Part shown: piece by piece, positions 18,246-26,325 of the stretch | How positions within the stretch are numbered: position 1 is the stretch's first letter | Layout of the letters: every line of letters begins with the position of its first letter | Made by a program: the position numbers and the translations under genes | The notes under the pieces: generated by a model | Seen by the model: the letters and a program-made list of their open reading frames with translations, nothing else | Databases searched by the model: none | What the model was told of the DNA's origin: nothing | From: Chryseobacterium tagetis | Lineage (GTDB): Bacteria > Bacteroidota > Bacteroidia > Flavobacteriales > Weeksellaceae | DNA length: 64,000 nt | Direction: 5' to 3' | Assembly (NCBI RefSeq): GCF_016735585.2 | Contig: NZ_JAERSE020000002.1 | Location: 62,001-126,000, forward strand

Positions 18246-18662
18246 TTATCTGACCGAAGTATTTTCAAAAACATCTTCTCTGATATTACTCTTATGCTTT
18301 CTTCCCCATTCAGAAAGTGACATAATCACTGTTTTTAAAGTACGGCTGTAATCTGTAGAAATATATTCTACCACAACAGGTGTCTGTTCCGCATGCACAA
18401 CTCTTTTTACAAAGCCATTCAGCTCTAAGTCTTTCAACTCGTTTGATAAAACCTTTGCCGAAATTCCTGAAATCATTCTCTGTAATTCATTAAAACGGAC
18501 ATTTCCCAGTTCCTGTAAAACAATAATGATCTTCAGCTTCCACTTTCCTCCGATTACATAAATTGCATCTTCTACAGCAGAAAGATTTTCACTGCAATTG
18601 GCTCTGCAAGGAGCATCTTGAATTTCAACGGAAGTATTGATTGGATTTTCCATAACATTCAT
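18246..18662 (-). CDS. HxlR-family transcriptional regulator
   Basis: About 138 residues, a winged-helix regulator of the HxlR/DUF24 type: GGKWKLKIIIVL, RFNELQRMISGISAKVLSNELKDLE and VEYISTDYSRTLKTVI. In this family a Cys is often present about 13 residues before the Trp of GGKW and senses quinones or electrophiles (as in YodB). Here that position is Ser, but two other cysteines stand just upstream in APCRANCSE. The ATG at 18662 is chosen; ATG 18653 is the alternative, and the frame runs back to a TTG at 18680. It is divergent from an azoreductase gene, with a three-copy 18-bp repeat between them, as in the YodB-AzoR1 pair of Bacillus. Confidence 0.9.
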   Translation of the reverse strand: MNVMENPINTSVEIQDAPCRANCSENLSAVEDAIYVIGGKWKLKIIIVLQELGNVRFNELQRMISGISAKVLSNELKDLELNGFVKRVVHAEQTPVVVEYISTDYSRTLKTVIMSLSEWGRKHKSNIREDVFENTSVR

Positions 18663-18671
18663 TTTTAAATA

Positions 18672-18713
18672 ACTAACCAAAAAGTTACTACTAACCTTTT
18701 GTTCACTACTAAC
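18672..18713. promoter_or_regulatory. Candidate HxlR operator, ACTAAC repeated at 18 bp
   Basis: ACTAAC occurs at 18672, 18690 and 18708, an exact 18-bp period; the last two copies share the longer ACTACTAAC. The central copy is part of the inverted repeat GTTA-N4-TAAC (18684-18695). The block fills the gap between the hxlR start and the azoreductase -7 box at 18734. Confidence 0.6.
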
Positions 18714-18733
18714 TTTTCAAAAGCAAATATACA

Positions 18734-18741
18734 TAATTTTG
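18734..18741 (+). promoter_or_regulatory. Promoter -7 box of the azoreductase gene
   Basis: TAATTTTG, a full TAnnTTTG match, 24 bases before the ATG at 18766 and 20 bases after the last ACTAAC repeat. Confidence 0.6.
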
Positions 18742-18765
18742 CTAAAGAAATTTTAATCAAAAAAA

Positions 18766-19368
18766 ATGAAAAACATACTTCACATTATTTCAAGTCCAAG
18801 AACAAATGGATCAGCAAGCAGAACATTAGGAACTGCTATAGAAGAAAAGCTACAGGCAGCCTATCCGGAACATGCCATTACCACATTGGATTTACTGAAA
18901 AATCCGTTTCCGCATTTGGGAGAAGAACAGGTTGATTCATGGTTTATTCCAGCAGAAAACAGAACTCCGGCACAAAATGAGGCCGTAAAACGATCCGATG
19001 AAGCAATTGAACAACTTCACGCTTCCGATATTATCGTAATCTCTGTTCCTATTTACAATTTTGGAATTCCTTCAACTTTGAAAGCCTATATCGACCACAT
19101 TGCCCGCGGCGGAATGACATTCCAATATTCTGAAAACGGTTTTGAAGGGTTAGTAAAAAACAAAAAAGCGTATATCGCTGTTGCCAGTGGTTCTGTATTT
19201 TCTGAAGGCGATTATCAGTCTTATGATTTCGTGGTTCCGTATCTGAAAAGCGTCCTTGGCTTTATCGGAATTACTGATATAAGTGTTTTCCGTGCGGAAG
19301 GTCTAGGATTGCCGCATCTTCAGGATACAGCATTGGAAAAAGGTATTGAAAGCATTGTCATTGCTTAA
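18766..19368 (+). CDS. azoR: FMN-dependent NADH-azoreductase
   Basis: A 200-residue flavodoxin-fold oxidoreductase of the AzoR family, which reduces quinones and azo dyes with NADH. The FMN phosphate loop is SSPRTNGSASRTLG. The isoalloxazine-binding segment is PIYNFGIPSTLKAYIDHIARGG, and VASGSVFSEGDYQS follows, as in AzoR. The family size matches. It is divergent from an HxlR regulator, suggesting induction by quinones or other electrophiles. The ATG at 18766 is preceded by an A-rich leader and a full promoter box. Confidence 0.93.
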   Translation: MKNILHIISSPRTNGSASRTLGTAIEEKLQAAYPEHAITTLDLLKNPFPHLGEEQVDSWFIPAENRTPAQNEAVKRSDEAIEQLHASDIIVISVPIYNFGIPSTLKAYIDHIARGGMTFQYSENGFEGLVKNKKAYIAVASGSVFSEGDYQSYDFVVPYLKSVLGFIGITDISVFRAEGLGLPHLQDTALEKGIESIVIA

Positions 19369-19387
19369 TTAACTGTTAGATAATTTT

Positions 19388-19460
19388 CTCTCGCAGATTG
19401 AGCAGATAATGCAGATTTTTTTAATGTAGTTATCCGCAAAATTTGCTCAATCTGCGGGAT
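19388..19460. repeat. Dispersed palindromic repeat, family B, copy 3
   Basis: Left arm CTCTCGCAGATTGAGCAGAT (19388-19407) pairs with the right arm at 19441-19460 with few mismatches. It lies between the convergent ends of azoR and the dihydroorotase gene. Confidence 0.75.
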
Positions 19461-19491
19461 TTAAATTTAGACTAAAGATTTCAAAATAAAA

Positions 19492-19511
19492 AAGCGGGCT
19501 AAAGCCCGCTT
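19492..19511 (-). terminator. Terminator after dihydroorotase; GGGCTAAAGCCC repeat
   Basis: AAGCGGGCT-AA-AGCCCGCTT, with a run of A on the left that becomes a U-tract on the minus strand. The core GGGCTAAAGCCC and the following TTCTATT recur at 57523-57548; a shorter copy is at 57489. Confidence 0.75.
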
Positions 19512-19520
19512 CTATTAATA

Positions 19521-20858
19521 TTATTCTTTCACTTCAAAAAGCAAGCGCTCTCCGAATTTTTCTTCATTAATGTTACCGTTTTCAAAAACCAGATTTCCGT
19601 TAACAAAAGTATGCGTCACTTTAGAATGGAAATTCATTCCTTCCAGTGGGCTCCAACCACATTTGTAAAGAACATTTTCTTTTTCTACCGTCCAGTCTTC
19701 ATTTAAATCTACCAAAACCAAATCGGCTTTATAGCCTTCTCTGATGAATCCTCTCTTTTCAATTCTGAATAAAATCGCAGGATTATGAGCCATTTTTTCA
19801 ACGATTCTTTCCAAAGAAATTTTCCCGTTTCTGTAATTTTCCAACATTACGACCAAAGAATGTTGTACCAATGGCGCTCCTGAAGGGCATTTTGTATACA
19901 CATTCTGTTTTTCTTCCCAAGTATGGGGAGCGTGGTCGGTTGCAATTACATCAATTCTGTCATCAAGCAACGCTTCCCAAAGTCCGTCTTTATCTTTCTG
20001 AGTTTTTACAGCAGGATTCCATTTAATTAATCCTCCTCTCGTTTCATAATCTTCATTTGTGAATGTCAAATGGTGAACACAAACTTCTGCTGTTATTTTT
20101 TTATCTTTTAAAGGAATATCATTTCTGAAAAGTTCAGTCTCAATGGCCGTTGATAAATGAAAAACGTGAAGTCTTGCTCCAGTTTTTTTCGCCAGTTCAA
20201 TCGCTTTTGAAGAAGATTTATAACATGCTTCCTCACTTCTGATCAGATGATGAAATTTCACAGGAATATCTTCTCCATATTCATCCAGATATTTTTGAGT
20301 ATTGGCTCTGATTGTAGCTTCATCTTCACAGTGAACCGCAATCAGCATCTTGGTATTGCTAAAAATATTTTCCAATGTTTCGGGATTGTCAACCAACATA
20401 TTTCCTGTAGAAGAACCTAGAAATAATTTGATTCCCGGAACATTTCTCGGATTTGTTTTTAAGACTTCTTCCAAATTATCATTGGTTCCTCCCATCATAA
20501 ACCCGTAATTGGCGAATGATTTTTGAGAAGCAATTTCATATTTATCGGCCAATAATTCCTGAGTTACTGCATTCGGAACTGTATTTGGCTGCTCAATAAA
20601 ACTAGTTGTTCCTCCTGCAATTGCAGCTCTTGATTCACTTTCAATATCCCCTTTATGCGTCAAACCCGGCTCACGAAAATGCACCTGATCATCAATAACT
20701 CCCGGCAAAAGATATTTTCCTGAGGCATCAATGACTTGATCTGCTCCTTCAGAAATTTGGGAATCTATTTTGGAAATTAAATCATTTTCAATTAAAATAT
20801 CACCTTCAACAATTTTGCCTTCGTTGACGATTTTTACATTTTTGATTAAGGTCTTCAT
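19521..20858 (-). CDS. pyrC: Dihydroorotase
   Basis: A 445-residue amidohydrolase that closes carbamoyl-aspartate to dihydroorotate in pyrimidine synthesis. It has the type I dihydroorotase layout: GVIDDQVHFREPGLTH, IKLFLGSSTGN with the Lys expected to be carboxylated, HCEDEATI, LHVFHLST, and ATDHAPHTWEEK with the catalytic Asp. The first metal-site motif, usually HxH, is QVH here (Gln58, His60). The C-terminal strands read GWSPLEGMNF and VTHTFVNGNLVFENG. It stands alone, not in a pyr operon, with its own promoter and terminator. Related allantoinase or hydantoinase activity is less likely. Confidence 0.88.
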   Translation of the reverse strand: MKTLIKNVKIVNEGKIVEGDILIENDLISKIDSQISEGADQVIDASGKYLLPGVIDDQVHFREPGLTHKGDIESESRAAIAGGTTSFIEQPNTVPNAVTQELLADKYEIASQKSFANYGFMMGGTNDNLEEVLKTNPRNVPGIKLFLGSSTGNMLVDNPETLENIFSNTKMLIAVHCEDEATIRANTQKYLDEYGEDIPVKFHHLIRSEEACYKSSSKAIELAKKTGARLHVFHLSTAIETELFRNDIPLKDKKITAEVCVHHLTFTNEDYETRGGLIKWNPAVKTQKDKDGLWEALLDDRIDVIATDHAPHTWEEKQNVYTKCPSGAPLVQHSLVVMLENYRNGKISLERIVEKMAHNPAILFRIEKRGFIREGYKADLVLVDLNEDWTVEKENVLYKCGWSPLEGMNFHSKVTHTFVNGNLVFENGNINEEKFGERLLFEVKE

Positions 20859-20921
20859 TTACTTTTTTAGATTTTTATACCAGATTCTATTTCCGAGATT
20901 CCGGTGGATTTTCATTTTAAG

Positions 20922-20929
20922 CAAAATTA
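20922..20929 (-). promoter_or_regulatory. Promoter -7 box of the dihydroorotase gene
   Basis: TAATTTTG on the minus strand, a full TAnnTTTG match about 64 bases before the ATG. Confidence 0.5.
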
Positions 20930-20982
20930 AGATTTATGAATGAATTTTAATATCACTGGTTAAAAATCAATTTCTAAATATT

Positions 20983-20990
20983 TACATTTG
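20983..20990 (+). promoter_or_regulatory. Promoter -7 box of the flippase gene
   Basis: TACATTTG, a full TAnnTTTG match 16 bases before the TTG start at 21007. The predicted leader is only about 11 nt, which supports that TTG as the start. Confidence 0.6.
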
Positions 20991-21006
20991 CATAAAATTT
21001 CACATC

Positions 21007-22425
21007 TTGAAAAAACTTCTCAACGAGACTATTATATATGGAATTGGGGCGATAATGCCGAGGATAATTGTCGTTTTACTTAATTATTTATTTATTAAAA
21101 ATATTGATAACAGTGCGTTTGCCATCTTTACCAACCTATATGCACTGATATCATTCGTTAACATCGTTCTTTCTTTCGGTTTTGAAACAGCCTATTTTAG
21201 ATTTTCATCAGATAAAGAAAATGAACAAAAAGTCTTCAATACTTCTTTTTGGTTTTTGACAGGGTTATCAACTGTTTTCTTAATCTTAGTCTTATTATTT
21301 AACCAACCCATTGCCGATCTTTTTGATTATTCAAATACTCCGGAATTTATCCGCTGGTTCGCATGGATTGCTTTCTTTGATAATATTCTGGTGATTCCTT
21401 TGGCGTGGTTCAGATTCCATAACAGACCTGTAAAATATACGGCAGTAAGAGTTATACAGGCCGTTTTCCAAAGTGCTTTTGCGATTGCTCTATTTCTTTA
21501 TATTCCTCAGGAGCTTTCTCTGAAATTAGGGATGAAAGAAAAGGTTTCGTATCCTTTCTACAGTAATTTGGCTGCAAGTTTTGTCGGTGTTTTATTGGTT
21601 GTTCCCGTTATTTTAAAAGTAAAACTCCAGTTTTCAAAAGATCTTTTTCTTCAAATGATCAAATATTCCTGGCCCATTATGATTGCTGGTTTGGCATTTA
21701 TGGTCAATGAAAATTTTGATAAATTCATTCAACGGTTTTTAATTGAAGATTCTGACGCTGGTGCTTATGGTGGATGTTATAAAATGGCCGTTCTGATGAC
21801 CCTTTTTGTAACCGCTTACAGAATGGGAATTGAGCCTTTTTTCTTTAAACAAATGAATAATGAAAACGCTAAAAAAACATATGCAAAAGTAACGGAATAT
21901 TTTTCATTCTTCGCATCAATAGTAGCATTGGGCATTATTGCTAATGTTTCTTGGATAAAGCTATTATTGGTTCCAAACAGTTCTTACTGGATTGCGATTA
22001 ACATCATTCCAATTATTGTTATTGCAAATTTATTCTTCGGAATTTATTACAATCTTTCCACATGGTATAAAGTAACCGACAGAACAAGAGTCGGCACCTA
22101 TATTTCCTGGACAGGAGCCATTATCACGATTGTTTTAAACTTAACTCTTTTAAAGACTTATGGTTTCATGGTGTCCGCTTGGGTAACTTTAGCTGCCTAT
22201 TTTTCGATGATGATCCTTTCATATTGGTTAGGTCAGAAATACTACCCTATTCCTTATAGAATGAAGAAAATTTCTTTTTTCATTTTACTTTTAGCTGTTT
22301 TTAGCTACGTAATCGTAGAATTTTTCGATTATAATATATGGGTCGGAAATTTATTATTCTTAGTTTATGCAGGAGCTTTAATTTACTCCGAAAAAGATAT
22401 GTTGTTATCAAGAATCAAAAGATAA
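21007..22425 (+). CDS. Polysaccharide flippase (Wzx/MATE-like)
   Basis: A 472-residue polytopic membrane protein, about 12-14 helices, of the oligosaccharide flippase/MVF superfamily that moves lipid-linked saccharides across the inner membrane. Visible features are an N-terminal IYGIGAIMPRIIVVLLNYLF, an internal repeat of paired helices, and ENFDKFIQRFL in the middle. The start is TTG at 21007: the first ATG, 17 codons on, would cut the first membrane helix, and the -7 box leaves room only for this start. An NDP-sugar pyrophosphorylase follows after 125 bases, consistent with surface-glycan export. Confidence 0.82.
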   Translation: MKKLLNETIIYGIGAIMPRIIVVLLNYLFIKNIDNSAFAIFTNLYALISFVNIVLSFGFETAYFRFSSDKENEQKVFNTSFWFLTGLSTVFLILVLLFNQPIADLFDYSNTPEFIRWFAWIAFFDNILVIPLAWFRFHNRPVKYTAVRVIQAVFQSAFAIALFLYIPQELSLKLGMKEKVSYPFYSNLAASFVGVLLVVPVILKVKLQFSKDLFLQMIKYSWPIMIAGLAFMVNENFDKFIQRFLIEDSDAGAYGGCYKMAVLMTLFVTAYRMGIEPFFFKQMNNENAKKTYAKVTEYFSFFASIVALGIIANVSWIKLLLVPNSSYWIAINIIPIIVIANLFFGIYYNLSTWYKVTDRTRVGTYISWTGAIITIVLNLTLLKTYGFMVSAWVTLAAYFSMMILSYWLGQKYYPIPYRMKKISFFILLLAVFSYVIVEFFDYNIWVGNLLFLVYAGALIYSEKDMLLSRIKR

Positions 22426-22550
22426 ATTTGATCTTTTTCAATTTTAAACAAATATTTAAAAAGATATAAATCATACTTCATCATTGATATTAATTCCTAT
22501 CTTTAACCTTATTATTAAAAACTAACTAAAAAAACATATTTATATAGTTT

Positions 22551-23567
22551 ATGAAAATTATTGTTCCGATGGCTGGACGTGGTTCCAGATTGCGTCCACA
22601 TACATTAACTGTTCCAAAACCTCTTATCCCTATTGCAGGAAAACCGATTGTACAAAGATTGGTAGAGGATATTGCTAAAGTTGCCGGCGAAAAAATTGAA
22701 GAAGTAGCATTTATTATAGGAGATTTTGGTCCGGAGATTGAAAAATCTTTGATTCATATAGCTGAAAAACTAGGTGCAAAAGGAAGCATTTACTATCAGA
22801 ACGATCCTCTTGGGACAGCTCATGCAATCAAATGTGCAGAGCAATCGATGAGTGGTGATGTTGTGATTGCTTTTGCAGATACTTTATTCCGTGCAGATTT
22901 TGTTTTAGATAAAAACTCAGACGGTGTAATCTGGGTAAAAAGCGTAGAAGATCCTTCAGCTTTTGGAGTCGTAAAATTGGATAACTACGGATTTATTACA
23001 GATTTTGTAGAAAAACCGACAACTTTCGTTTCAGACTTGGCAATTATTGGAATTTATTACTTCAACAGCGCTGAAAAACTGATGGACGAAATCAACTATA
23101 TCATGGAAAATGATATTAAAAACGGTGGCGAATATCAATTAACAACGGCATTGGAAAATCTTAGAGCTAAAGGGGCAAAGTTTACACTAGGAAAAGTAAA
23201 TGACTGGATGGATTGCGGAAACAAAAATGCTACCGTAGAAACCAATAGCAAAATTTTAGAATACGAAAAAGAAGAGATGTCTCACTTTCCGGCTTCTGCC
23301 CAAATAGAGAATTCTTTGATTATTCAGCCGTGCTTTATTGGTGAAAATGTAAAAATTTCAAACTCTAAAATCGGTCCCGGAGTTTCTTTAGGAAACAATA
23401 CCGTAATAGTGAACTCTAATATTGAAAACTCATTGATCCAGGAAAATACCAAAATCAATCATGGTAACTTGTCCAATTCAATGATTGGAAATTCGGCTCA
23501 GTATTTCGGTGTAGCGAGAGAAATTTCATTAGGAGACTATTCAGTATTGGATTTTTTATCTAAATAA
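22551..23567 (+). CDS. NDP-sugar pyrophosphorylase (nucleotidyltransferase)
   Basis: A 338-residue soluble nucleotidyltransferase. The N-terminal Rossmann-like domain (about 1-235) has the activating loop AGRGSRLRPHT with the following KP, the DPLGTAHAIKCAE segment and the metal-site Asp in FADTLF, as in RmlA/GlmU-type enzymes. The C-terminal part (about 245-335) is a left-handed beta-helix of hexapeptide repeats (ENSLIIQPCFIGENVKISNS) that may oligomerise the enzyme. It makes a nucleotide sugar, probably for a surface glycan; the sugar cannot be read from sequence. It is followed by a long stem-loop. Confidence 0.88.
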   Translation: MKIIVPMAGRGSRLRPHTLTVPKPLIPIAGKPIVQRLVEDIAKVAGEKIEEVAFIIGDFGPEIEKSLIHIAEKLGAKGSIYYQNDPLGTAHAIKCAEQSMSGDVVIAFADTLFRADFVLDKNSDGVIWVKSVEDPSAFGVVKLDNYGFITDFVEKPTTFVSDLAIIGIYYFNSAEKLMDEINYIMENDIKNGGEYQLTTALENLRAKGAKFTLGKVNDWMDCGNKNATVETNSKILEYEKEEMSHFPASAQIENSLIIQPCFIGENVKISNSKIGPGVSLGNNTVIVNSNIENSLIQENTKINHGNLSNSMIGNSAQYFGVAREISLGDYSVLDFLSK

Positions 23568-23588
23568 TCCTTCTGATTTAATAGAATA

Positions 23589-23622
23589 GCCAAACCACAC
23601 AAAATGTTTTGTGTGGTTTGGC
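23589..23622 (+). terminator. Stem-loop after the nucleotidyltransferase gene
   Basis: A perfect 16-bp inverted repeat, GCCAAACCACACAAAA with TTTTGTGTGGTTTGGC, separated by two bases. No strong U-tract follows (GTTAATATT), so termination may be partial or it may protect the 3' end. Confidence 0.6.
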
Positions 23623-23656
23623 GTTAATATTGCAAAGCATTTATTTAAATTTGAAT

Positions 23657-24502
23657 ATGAACAAATGGATCGCCTCAGTACTTTTTATTCTGGTTTTATT
23701 TTCCTGTAAGACCAGAAAAACCGTTGAACAAAATGCGGGAGAAAAAGACAGTATTCAAGTCGAAAAACCTAAAGATGACAAACCTGTTGATGTTGGTGAA
23801 AACATACACGATCCTCTCGCTTTTTATGAAAAAGTTTATATTCACCCTCAATTTGAATCTCTAAAAATAAGCAGTAAAATTACCGCTGACAATATCAAAG
23901 TAAGTCCTTTAGATGCTACTATTTATATAGAAACAGATAAAAAAATATTTGCATCAATCAATTTCTTATTCATCAATGCCGCTCGTGCGCTTATTACTCC
24001 GGAAGGAATAAAAGCAATGGATAAATACAATAAAAATTATATTGATTCTGATTTCGATTATCTTAATAATTTACTGAATGTAAATTTCATAGACTATAAA
24101 AATTTAGAAAACCTGTTGATAGGAAGAACTTTTTTTACCATTAAAGGTCGAAATTCACGGCTTACTCAAAATATGGAGGGGTATCAACTCGCCTCAATTT
24201 CCAATATAAAAATACAAACAGGAGAAACGACCAGAGAATATAAAATTGTCCTTCAATATTCTCCAGATTACGATCTTATCCATACTAAACTGCAGGATGC
24301 AAACTCCGACGATTCTATGGAAATTTTGTATGATGGCTGGGAAACTTATCAGAATGAAATTCGCCTTCCAAAAAATGTTAAAATAATTATAAAAGGATCA
24401 AAAAACAGTCAAATTTTACTGGAAAATACGAAATTTGATTTTTCGAGGATGGATACACGCTATTCTGTACCATCTAATTATAAGAAAATTGAGATTAAAT
24501 GA
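23657..24502 (+). CDS. DUF4292-family lipoprotein
   Basis: A 281-residue lipoprotein. The signal peptide ends in the lipobox LFSC (Cys at about 17) followed by a charged linker. The rest is a beta-rich DUF4292-type domain (FESLKISSKITADNIKVSPLDA at its start and YEILYDGW-like strands near the end). The ATG at 23657 is chosen over an upstream TTG at 23609 because it starts at the signal peptide. Its stop overlaps the start of the EnvC-like gene (ATGA), so the two are translationally coupled; flavobacteria commonly keep this pair together. A role in envelope assembly or cell separation is inferred from context only. Confidence 0.85.
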   Translation: MNKWIASVLFILVLFSCKTRKTVEQNAGEKDSIQVEKPKDDKPVDVGENIHDPLAFYEKVYIHPQFESLKISSKITADNIKVSPLDATIYIETDKKIFASINFLFINAARALITPEGIKAMDKYNKNYIDSDFDYLNNLLNVNFIDYKNLENLLIGRTFFTIKGRNSRLTQNMEGYQLASISNIKIQTGETTREYKIVLQYSPDYDLIHTKLQDANSDDSMEILYDGWETYQNEIRLPKNVKIIIKGSKNSQILLENTKFDFSRMDTRYSVPSNYKKIEIK

Positions 24503-26061
24503 TTAAAAAATTTAGCTTTTTAATAGGTATTTTGTTGTTTGGATTGCACTACGGACAAGATGGGCAAAAAAAAGAACAGCTACAAAAACAGAACGCCGAA
24601 CTTAAAAAACAAATTGCACAGATAAATACCGATTTAGCAAAAACAAGAAGCGAATCAAAGCTTTCCATTGCTTATCTCACTAATGTCAATAAAAAATTAG
24701 TTTTAAGAGAAAAAGTTTACAATAACACTCAAAAAGAAAAGAGATTCATTGAAGATGAGATCTACTTACGTCAATTAGAGATCAATCGTCAAAACAGGGA
24801 ACTTGCCATCTTAAGAAAGAACTACGCTGAAGTTTTAGTAAACGCATATAAAAATAAAGGGGTACAGAACAAAGTAACCTTTATCCTTTCTTCAAAAAAC
24901 TTGGGTGAAGCCCTTAGAAGAGTACAATACCTGAAACAATATTCAGATTATCAGGATAAAAAAGCAGCTGAAATAACGACCGCTGCCACACAAATACAAA
25001 AGTCTATTGCCCAGAAAAAGAAATCTGCAGATGAAAAAGAAAACCTTTTGACGACACAGAAAAAAGATTTGACCACCATTAATGCAGAACGTGTACAAAA
25101 GGAACAACTGGTTGCAGAATTCAAAAAGAATGAAGCTAAAATTACTGCAGAGTTAAAACAAAAACAAGTTCAATCCAAAGCTTTAGAAGGCCAAATCAGA
25201 GCGATTATTGCAGAAGAAATAAGAATAGCAAAAGTAGAAGAAGAAGCCAGAAAAAAAGCCGAAGCTGAAAAAATCCGTTTGGCAAAGATTGCTGCTGATA
25301 GAGAAAAAGCAAGAATTGAAGCAGAGGCAAAAGCAAAAGCAGAAGCACTAGAAAGAGAAAGAAAACTGGCAGAAGCGGAAGCTAAAAAAGCATCAGAACT
25401 AGCAGCTAAACGTGCAGAAGAAGAAAGAAAACGTACTGAAGAAGCTGCAAAAGCAGAATCTAACAGCAGAGATGAAGCCAGAAAGGTTGCAGCTAAAAAA
25501 GCATCTGATGAAGCAGCATTAAAAGCCAAAGAAGCAACTGACAAATTAAATGCAGCAAGAGCTGCCGAAGATGAATTAGCGAGAAAAAAAGAAGCTGATA
25601 AAAAAGCTGCAGAATCAAAAGCGATGACAAACTTTGGAGTTTCTACCGTTGCCGGAAATAATTTCGCATCGAATAAAGGAAAAATGTCAATGCCAATTGC
25701 AGGAACCATTACTCACAGATTCGGAAGACAGCCACACCCTGTGTTCAAAAACATTATGGAAGAAAATAACGGAATTAAAATATCCGTATCGAAAGGTGCC
25801 GTTGCAAGATGTGTATTCCCGGGAACCGTTTCTTCTATACTGCAGGCTTCGGACGGAACAAAAACAGTAATTATAAAGCACGGTGATTATTTCACCCTTT
25901 ATTCTAACCTGAGTAGCAACTCTGTATCTAAAAACCAACAGGTTTCTGCGGGTACTCCGGTAGGTACAGTAGCCCAGGATTTTGACGGCACGTATACTCT
26001 TGATTTCCAGGTATGGAACGGCAGCACGCCAGTTGATCCATTAGGTTGGGTTTCTTACTAA
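24499..26061 (+). CDS. EnvC-like murein hydrolase activator with degenerate LytM domain
   Basis: A 520-residue exported protein. A signal peptide (about 1-19) is followed by long coiled coils (about 22-390), extremely rich in Ala, Glu and Lys in the second half, and a LytM/M23 domain (about 396-520). Zinc ligands are gone: the HxGxD motif reads NNGIK (Asn423, Lys427), the YAHL motif reads YSNL (Asn470), and the HLHFE motif reads TLDFQ (Asp502). This matches EnvC/NlpD-type factors, which do not cut peptidoglycan but switch on cell-wall amidases during division. Its start overlaps the DUF4292 lipoprotein. The partner amidase is not in the window. Confidence 0.9.
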   Translation: MIKKFSFLIGILLFGLHYGQDGQKKEQLQKQNAELKKQIAQINTDLAKTRSESKLSIAYLTNVNKKLVLREKVYNNTQKEKRFIEDEIYLRQLEINRQNRELAILRKNYAEVLVNAYKNKGVQNKVTFILSSKNLGEALRRVQYLKQYSDYQDKKAAEITTAATQIQKSIAQKKKSADEKENLLTTQKKDLTTINAERVQKEQLVAEFKKNEAKITAELKQKQVQSKALEGQIRAIIAEEIRIAKVEEEARKKAEAEKIRLAKIAADREKARIEAEAKAKAEALERERKLAEAEAKKASELAAKRAEEERKRTEEAAKAESNSRDEARKVAAKKASDEAALKAKEATDKLNAARAAEDELARKKEADKKAAESKAMTNFGVSTVAGNNFASNKGKMSMPIAGTITHRFGRQPHPVFKNIMEENNGIKISVSKGAVARCVFPGTVSSILQASDGTKTVIIKHGDYFTLYSNLSSNSVSKNQQVSAGTPVGTVAQDFDGTYTLDFQVWNGSTPVDPLGWVSY

Positions 26062-26068
26062 AAAAGTT

Positions 26069-26076
26069 TAACTTTG
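26069..26076 (+). promoter_or_regulatory. Promoter -7 box of tatA
   Basis: TAACTTTG, a full TAnnTTTG match 14 bases before the ATG at 26091, so tatA can be expressed apart from the preceding operon. Confidence 0.55.
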
Positions 26077-26090
26077 TAAAAATTTTAGAA

Positions 26091-26306
26091 ATGAACACAT
26101 TAACAATATTAGCCTTATCTTGGCAACATATCCTAATCGTAGCAATATTGCTTGTACTACTTTTCGGAGGTAAAAAAATCCCTGAATTAATGAGAGGAGT
26201 TGGTTCTGGTATTAAAGAATTTAAAGATGCCGTAAAAGAAGAAGACAAACCTGGTTCTGAAAACAAAACCAATACTTCAAACGATAATACGACTTCTAGC
26301 AACTAA
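26091..26306 (+). CDS. tatA: Twin-arginine translocase subunit TatA/TatE
   Basis: A 71-residue protein with the TatA layout: one N-terminal membrane helix (about 10-26), the FGGKKIPELMRGVG hinge, an amphipathic helix (GIKEFKDAVKEE) and a polar, Asn/Thr-rich tail. TatA forms the pore-like assembly that exports folded proteins with twin-arginine signals. The frame extends to a TTG at 26046, but the ATG at 26091 gives the exact family N-terminus and follows a promoter box. tatC is not nearby. Confidence 0.93.
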   Translation: MNTLTILALSWQHILIVAILLVLLFGGKKIPELMRGVGSGIKEFKDAVKEEDKPGSENKTNTSNDNTTSSN

Positions 26307-26325
26307 AATTCTAACTCATTTTTAA

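Noticed and set aside
23646-23653. TAAATTTG as a promoter box for the DUF4292 lipoprotein
   Set aside because: It ends three bases before the ATG, so the transcript would begin inside the gene; the weaker TAATATTG at 23625-23632 is more plausible but is not called.
25170-25709. Long open frame antisense to the coiled coil of the EnvC-like gene
   Set aside because: It is the mirror of Ala/Glu/Lys-rich codons (giving Ala/Ser/Phe runs), has no start context and no domain.
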